Shown one piece after another: positions 12,812 to 15,989 of a stretch of 15,989 bases of DNA. The DNA comes from Candidatus Woesearchaeota archaeon (GTDB lineage: Archaea > Nanobdellota > Nanobdellia > Woesearchaeales > WJKV01), in the NCBI GenBank assembly GCA_019323355.1, contig JAHWHI010000055.1, forward strand, positions 1 to 15,989, written 5' to 3'. Below the pieces are notes generated by a model. That model saw only the letters and a program-made list of their open reading frames with translations, was not told the DNA's origin and searched no databases. Numbering within the stretch: position 1 is the stretch's first letter; every line of letters starts with the position of its first letter. The position numbers and the translations under genes were made by a program.

Positions 12812-13737
12812 AATCTTCTTCTTTTATCTTTTTTTTTTGTGCCTTTGAATTTGCCTTTCTTACCTTTAGGACCCTTCCTTTTTTTATTCTCTAGCTCTTC
12901 AATCCTTCTGTTGCACTGTTTCATCCTTTTTCTTGTCCTGTTGTTCCAGTTCCGGTTGTATTTATAGAGGAATTGAAGTTTTTTGATGCTTCCGATGTTT
13001 CTTATTTTTCTTATGCCAATAGTTTCGAACATTTCTATTGCTCTTTCAGCGTAATCTTTTTGCCTTGCTTCGTCATCTTCAAAAGCTTCATCCTCAAAAA
13101 GCAGCAGAGCGTATTTTTCCCTTAATAAGTTGACGTGCCCGTTTGCAAACATGATCGCAGAGTCCAGATACCTGTATTTTTCTTCAGGCAGCGCCTTTAG
13201 CTTATGAAGGCAGTTTGCAGCCCTGAAATAATCCTTTGAATTCATCCATGTTGGAGCAGCGTTTCTGAAGATAAATCTGAAATATTTCAAGGCCTCGATA
13301 TACTTGTCATTGTCATAGAAGCTGTTTGCAACATATGAAATCCTTTCCAGCGCATTTTTGTCTCCGCTTTTTCCAAGAATACGCCACTCCTCTTCTAATT
13401 TTTGCAGATAAACATCATAATATTTTTTTGCCTCGCCAAATTGATCCATGAAAAAGTAGGATTCCCCAAGAAAATAATCTATCTCGCTGTCTTCGTCCCC
13501 TAGATCTCTTGCCCGATGGAACATCTCCAGTGCTTTCACTGTCCTATCCATCTCAAATAAAAGAACTCCTAATGTATGCAGCAGGTCTGTATTGTTCGGC
13601 GAGATCTCCAAAGCTTTTTCAACAAGAGTCTTTGCTTCTCCTTGTTTATTCTGCCCGCGAAGTCCATCAATATGTTCATAGAATTCGTCAGAATCAAAAT
13701 TATAATCAGCTGTTGGGTCTCTGTATTCAGTAGCCAT
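12808..13737 (-). CDS. TPR-repeat protein with basic C-terminal tail
   Basis: A 309-aa protein. Residues about 25-165 contain several tetratricopeptide-like helix pairs, e.g. GEAKTLVEKALEISPNNTDLLHTLGVLLF, ALEMFHRARDLG, FGEAKKYYDVYLQ and YIEALKYFRFIFRN, with Pro-Asn turns at the usual places. The middle part stays helical. The last about 40 residues are strongly basic (KKRKGPKGKKGKFKGTKKK), suggesting binding to RNA, DNA or acidic lipid. It is probably a protein-protein adaptor; partners are unknown. ATG 13737 is 26 nt from the TATA box CTTTATAAAAT (plus 13757-13767); the upstream ATG 13755 is too close to it. Confidence 0.85.
   Translation of the reverse strand: MATEYRDPTADYNFDSDEFYEHIDGLRGQNKQGEAKTLVEKALEISPNNTDLLHTLGVLLFEMDRTVKALEMFHRARDLGDEDSEIDYFLGESYFFMDQFGEAKKYYDVYLQKLEEEWRILGKSGDKNALERISYVANSFYDNDKYIEALKYFRFIFRNAAPTWMNSKDYFRAANCLHKLKALPEEKYRYLDSAIMFANGHVNLLREKYALLLFEDEAFEDDEARQKDYAERAIEMFETIGIRKIRNIGSIKKLQFLYKYNRNWNNRTRKRMKQCNRRIEELENKKRKGPKGKKGKFKGTKKKDKRRRF
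12829..12838 (+). terminator. T10 run downstream of the coiled-coil gene
   Basis: Ten consecutive T's lie 18 nt after the plus-strand stop, the kind of oligo-T tract at which archaeal RNA polymerase terminates. The same bases encode lysines in the basic tail of the convergent TPR gene, so the terminator would be embedded in an antisense coding sequence. Confidence 0.45.
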
Positions 13738-13756
13738 GATTTTGAACATTTGCATG

Positions 13757-13880
13757 ATTTTATAAAGTTTATGATTGGAATGTCCCGGAAGTATATATTT
13801 TTCTACAAAATTCTATTTAAATGAAAAACACATATGATCAGTTGTATGACCATGCTGTCATACTATAAGATATATAAATA
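13757..13880. promoter_or_regulatory. Divergent promoter region, TPR gene and coiled-coil/TIM-barrel operon
   Basis: The minus-strand TATA (plus 13757-13767) serves ATG 13737. The plus-strand TATATAAATA (13871-13880) is centred about 26 nt before ATG 13901. Between them are AT-rich tracts with further TATA-like words near 13793 and 13813 but no ORF or clear repeat. Confidence 0.6.
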
Positions 13881-13900
13881 AAGGATGCATAGCATAGACT

Positions 13901-14677
13901 ATGGATCTGGAAAAAATAAAGAAGCTGCCGCTTGAAGAGCAGGCAAAGGCTCTGAAAGAGCTGAAGCAGGAGTTTGAAGAAGAAAGGCAGAAGCTGAAGA
14001 ATGAGATCCTGAAACTTGAGGACAGCAAGAAGACAAAGGAAGGTTTTGCAAAGTCTCTTGCTGATGAGCGGAGGATAACAACAGCTGCTGAGATAAATCT
14101 TATTGTCTCTTCGATCAAGGATGTCAAATCAAGCCTTGCAGCAAAGAACAAGGAGTTGGAGTTCCTGCAGAAAGCTGTTGAGAGCGCAGAAAGATTGCTG
14201 GAGAAAAGCAAGAAAGAGCTTGAAGAAGAGGAAGAGCAGGAAGAGCTGCAAAAAATAAGAAACCTGATAACCCAGCTGATGATATCGCAGCAGGAAACAG
14301 ATGCAAAGCCTCAGCAAAAAGTTAAGCTTGAAGAGACAGTAAAAAAAGACAAAAAAGCTGATGAAGATACTCTTGAGGAAGAGATCGGAGATGTGCAGAC
14401 AAGAAACCAGCTCGAAAAAAACATCAGAGAGACAGAAGAAACCTCGATAAGAACAGCTGACTACTCAAAAGAAGACACAAAAGCTTATATGTCTGAAAGG
14501 CCATCAGATGAGTACGAGGCAAGAAACCCTGTTGAGGAAGAGGAGCAGCAGAGACAGAGAGAAGGGCAGTACACCAAGAAAGAAGGTGAGAAGAGTGCTG
14601 CTGAAGAGCATTTTGAGCAATTTGTGAAATACAGCAAGATGAAAAGCCAGGAAGAAAAAGGTTATGATGATGATTAA
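13901..14677 (+). CDS. Long coiled-coil protein, unknown function
   Basis: A 258-aa protein with almost no globular core. Residues 1-48 and 70-125 are Lys/Glu/Leu heptad helices, broken by KSLADERRITTAAEINLIVSSI. Residues about 125-258 are acidic and probably disordered, ending in YDDD. There is no membrane segment or enzyme motif. ATG 13901 lies 26 nt from a TATA box, predicting a leaderless first gene. The next gene starts 12 nt after the stop with its own Shine-Dalgarno, so the two form an operon, and this protein may be a scaffold or partner for the downstream one (inference). Confidence 0.75.
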   Translation: MDLEKIKKLPLEEQAKALKELKQEFEEERQKLKNEILKLEDSKKTKEGFAKSLADERRITTAAEINLIVSSIKDVKSSLAAKNKELEFLQKAVESAERLLEKSKKELEEEEEQEELQKIRNLITQLMISQQETDAKPQQKVKLEETVKKDKKADEDTLEEEIGDVQTRNQLEKNIRETEETSIRTADYSKEDTKAYMSERPSDEYEARNPVEEEEQQRQREGQYTKKEGEKSAAEEHFEQFVKYSKMKSQEEKGYDDD

Positions 14678-14689
14678 AAGAGGCAGAGC

Positions 14690-15989
14690 ATGACAAATTA
14701 CGTAGGAGCAGATTATTACAGTCCAATGGAAAAGGAAAAATGGCCAGATGTAGGATCCACTGTCCACGAACAGGCAGAAGGAAGGTTCACAACATCTGTC
14801 GCTGCAAAAGCGCGGATGGGTGTGGTCGACCTAGACCTACAGCTAGGAGCAAGCGACCAGAGAGGGCTGACAGGAACAGGTTCTTACGGCAAGGAAGCAA
14901 GAGCAGAGCTGAAAAAACTAGCAGAATTGCAGGGGTTAAACATATCCTCTGTCCACGCACCGATAATGCAGGGCGGTATCAACAATCTTTCTGGATTTGA
15001 TCATAAACAAAATTTCAATGAAAATTTAAGGCAGCAGTCTATTGAGGAGATGCGGAAAGTCATTGATTTTGCAGGTGACATTGCAACAGACAAGAAACCA
15101 ATGGCAATAACTGTCCACGCAGGAGAGTTCCCCAGAGACATAATGGAGACTGGAGCAAGAGAATTTGAAGAGCCTGGAAAAGCAAAAGTAGTTTCTGTCA
15201 CTAATTTCGAATCTGGCAAGATAATCTCGCTGCCTTCTGACCATCCGCTTAATATTGTCAAGATGCAGGAGCGTGAAGGACAGGAAGGTGTGCCTATAGA
15301 GGAGCGGGAAAGAGTTCCTGTTATCCAAAGAAACATGACTGTTGAAAAGTTCAAGAGAGAACTGGATGAATTGAATCAAGAGTTCCGTGGCAATAAAACA
15401 GAGATCATTCGGGAATTGAACCGGAGGTACGGTGCAGGTGAAGATGATGAAATATTGAATATCTTTGAAGAGAATGAGACCGAACAGCACATCAAGCCAG
15501 AAGTTGTATTTCTAAGAGCGCATTTTGCAGCAGAGGCGCGTTCTGCATTTGCAGATTTCAAGAGATGGCAGGCAGAGGCTGAAAGGATAGACGGACAGCT
15601 TCAAGATGAACGAAGAGAATACGGTGAGAATCCAGAACCTGCTCAAGAAAGACGTTTGAGAGAACTAGAAGCAGAGGCCAGATGGAGGAGAGACACTGCA
15701 GTTAACTCCCAAAGAAAATGGATAGATTCAAAGCAAAGTATCACCAGATTTGTTCCGACAAAAGAGGAAGGTCTGAAACGTTCAGGAGATTCACTTGGAG
15801 TCTCTGCGATAATGGCCTGGGAAAAGCAGCAGGAAAAAGGTCTGCAAAAACCGATTGCGATTGCTCCTGAAAATTTCCAGACAGACCAGTTCGGTTCTCA
15901 TCCAGACGAGATGATCGAGTTTGTAGAGGCTGGAAGAAAGGCTTTTGTGCAACGGCTCACAGAGAGAGAGATTGAAGACCCTGATGGAA
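14690..15989 (+). CDS. Large TIM-barrel-like protein (xylose isomerase/AP endonuclease 2 superfamily?), 3'-truncated
   Basis: The frame is open from ATG 14690 to the window end (433 codons, no stop); AGAGG lies about 6 nt upstream. The N-terminal part has barrel-like strand motifs: VVDLDLQLGAS, ISSVHAPIMQGGINN (H89), a RQQSIEEMRKVIDFA helix, and AITVHAGEFP (H143). Near the window end IAIAPENF (E394, N395) is followed by GSHPDEMIEFVEAG. This order (VHAP, VH-G, then an E-N strand) is that of endonuclease IV/xylose isomerase-type TIM barrels, where such His and Glu residues bind metal. Between about residues 150 and 385 there is a long charged, helical insertion. The fold assignment is tentative, and the exact function is unknown. 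Confidence 0.6.
   Translation, partial: MTNYVGADYYSPMEKEKWPDVGSTVHEQAEGRFTTSVAAKARMGVVDLDLQLGASDQRGLTGTGSYGKEARAELKKLAELQGLNISSVHAPIMQGGINNLSGFDHKQNFNENLRQQSIEEMRKVIDFAGDIATDKKPMAITVHAGEFPRDIMETGAREFEEPGKAKVVSVTNFESGKIISLPSDHPLNIVKMQEREGQEGVPIEERERVPVIQRNMTVEKFKRELDELNQEFRGNKTEIIRELNRRYGAGEDDEILNIFEENETEQHIKPEVVFLRAHFAAEARSAFADFKRWQAEAERIDGQLQDERREYGENPEPAQERRLRELEAEARWRRDTAVNSQRKWIDSKQSITRFVPTKEEGLKRSGDSLGVSAIMAWEKQQEKGLQKPIAIAPENFQTDQFGSHPDEMIEFVEAGRKAFVQRLTEREIEDPDG

Noticed and set aside
14424..14767. Open frames on the minus strand opposite the coiled-coil gene
   Set aside because: They are Leu/Phe/Ser-rich mirror images of Lys/Glu-rich codons and have no promoter or ribosome site of their own.
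14740..15000. 86-aa plus-strand frame
   Set aside because: Out of frame with the TIM-barrel-like gene, whose frame stays open for the whole 1300 nt.

Overview
The window comes from an archaeon with a compact genome, most likely a DPANN lineage of the Woesearchaeota/Pacearchaeota type. Archaeal marks seen directly are a histone-fold gene, TATA boxes about 26-28 nt upstream of most first genes, a CAT-anticodon tRNA with a 37/38 intron and bulge-helix-bulge pairing, a Sec11-type (Ser-His) signal peptidase, and a diphthamide-synthase (Dph2) relative. The DPANN placement is inference: it rests on small coiled-coil proteins of unknown family, very tight gene packing and a bacterial-type Lgt.

Layout. 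1-1780: 3' part of a class III aminotransferase, converging on a predicted HEAVH zinc peptidase. 1867-3535: a membrane-anchored acidic coiled-coil protein, divergent from a shortened Dph2-like protein and a helical protein. 3542-4732 (minus): an operon of a small, possibly winged-helix, protein, a histone and a four-helix membrane protein. 4835-6007: an unknown protein divergent from tRNA-Ala(GGC), then a NUDIX hydrolase. 6082-8754: a six-cysteine small protein converging on PRPP synthetase; a PHP phosphoesterase overlapping a HIT protein; an intron-containing tRNA (CAT). 8755-9713: a 197-nt gap, then lgt. 9794-11968: GNAT acetyltransferase, M14-like metallocarboxypeptidase, small basic protein, signal peptidase. 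12107-13737: tRNA-His(GTG) with a coiled-coil gene right behind it, converging on a TPR protein. 13901-end: a coiled-coil protein in an apparent operon with a large TIM-barrel-like protein cut by the window end.

Expression logic. Genes that begin a transcript mostly have a TATA box 26-29 nt before the start codon and so should be leaderless or nearly so. Genes inside operons or behind a tRNA carry Shine-Dalgarno motifs instead. These TATA spacings were used to choose several starts. Convergent genes meet with almost no spacer, and three pairs interlock their stop codons in a 4-nt overlap.

No mobile element, CRISPR array or long repeat was seen. The best leads are the Dph2-like protein without its first domain, an archaeal lgt, the HEAVH protein, and the coiled-coil/TIM-barrel pair at the right edge.
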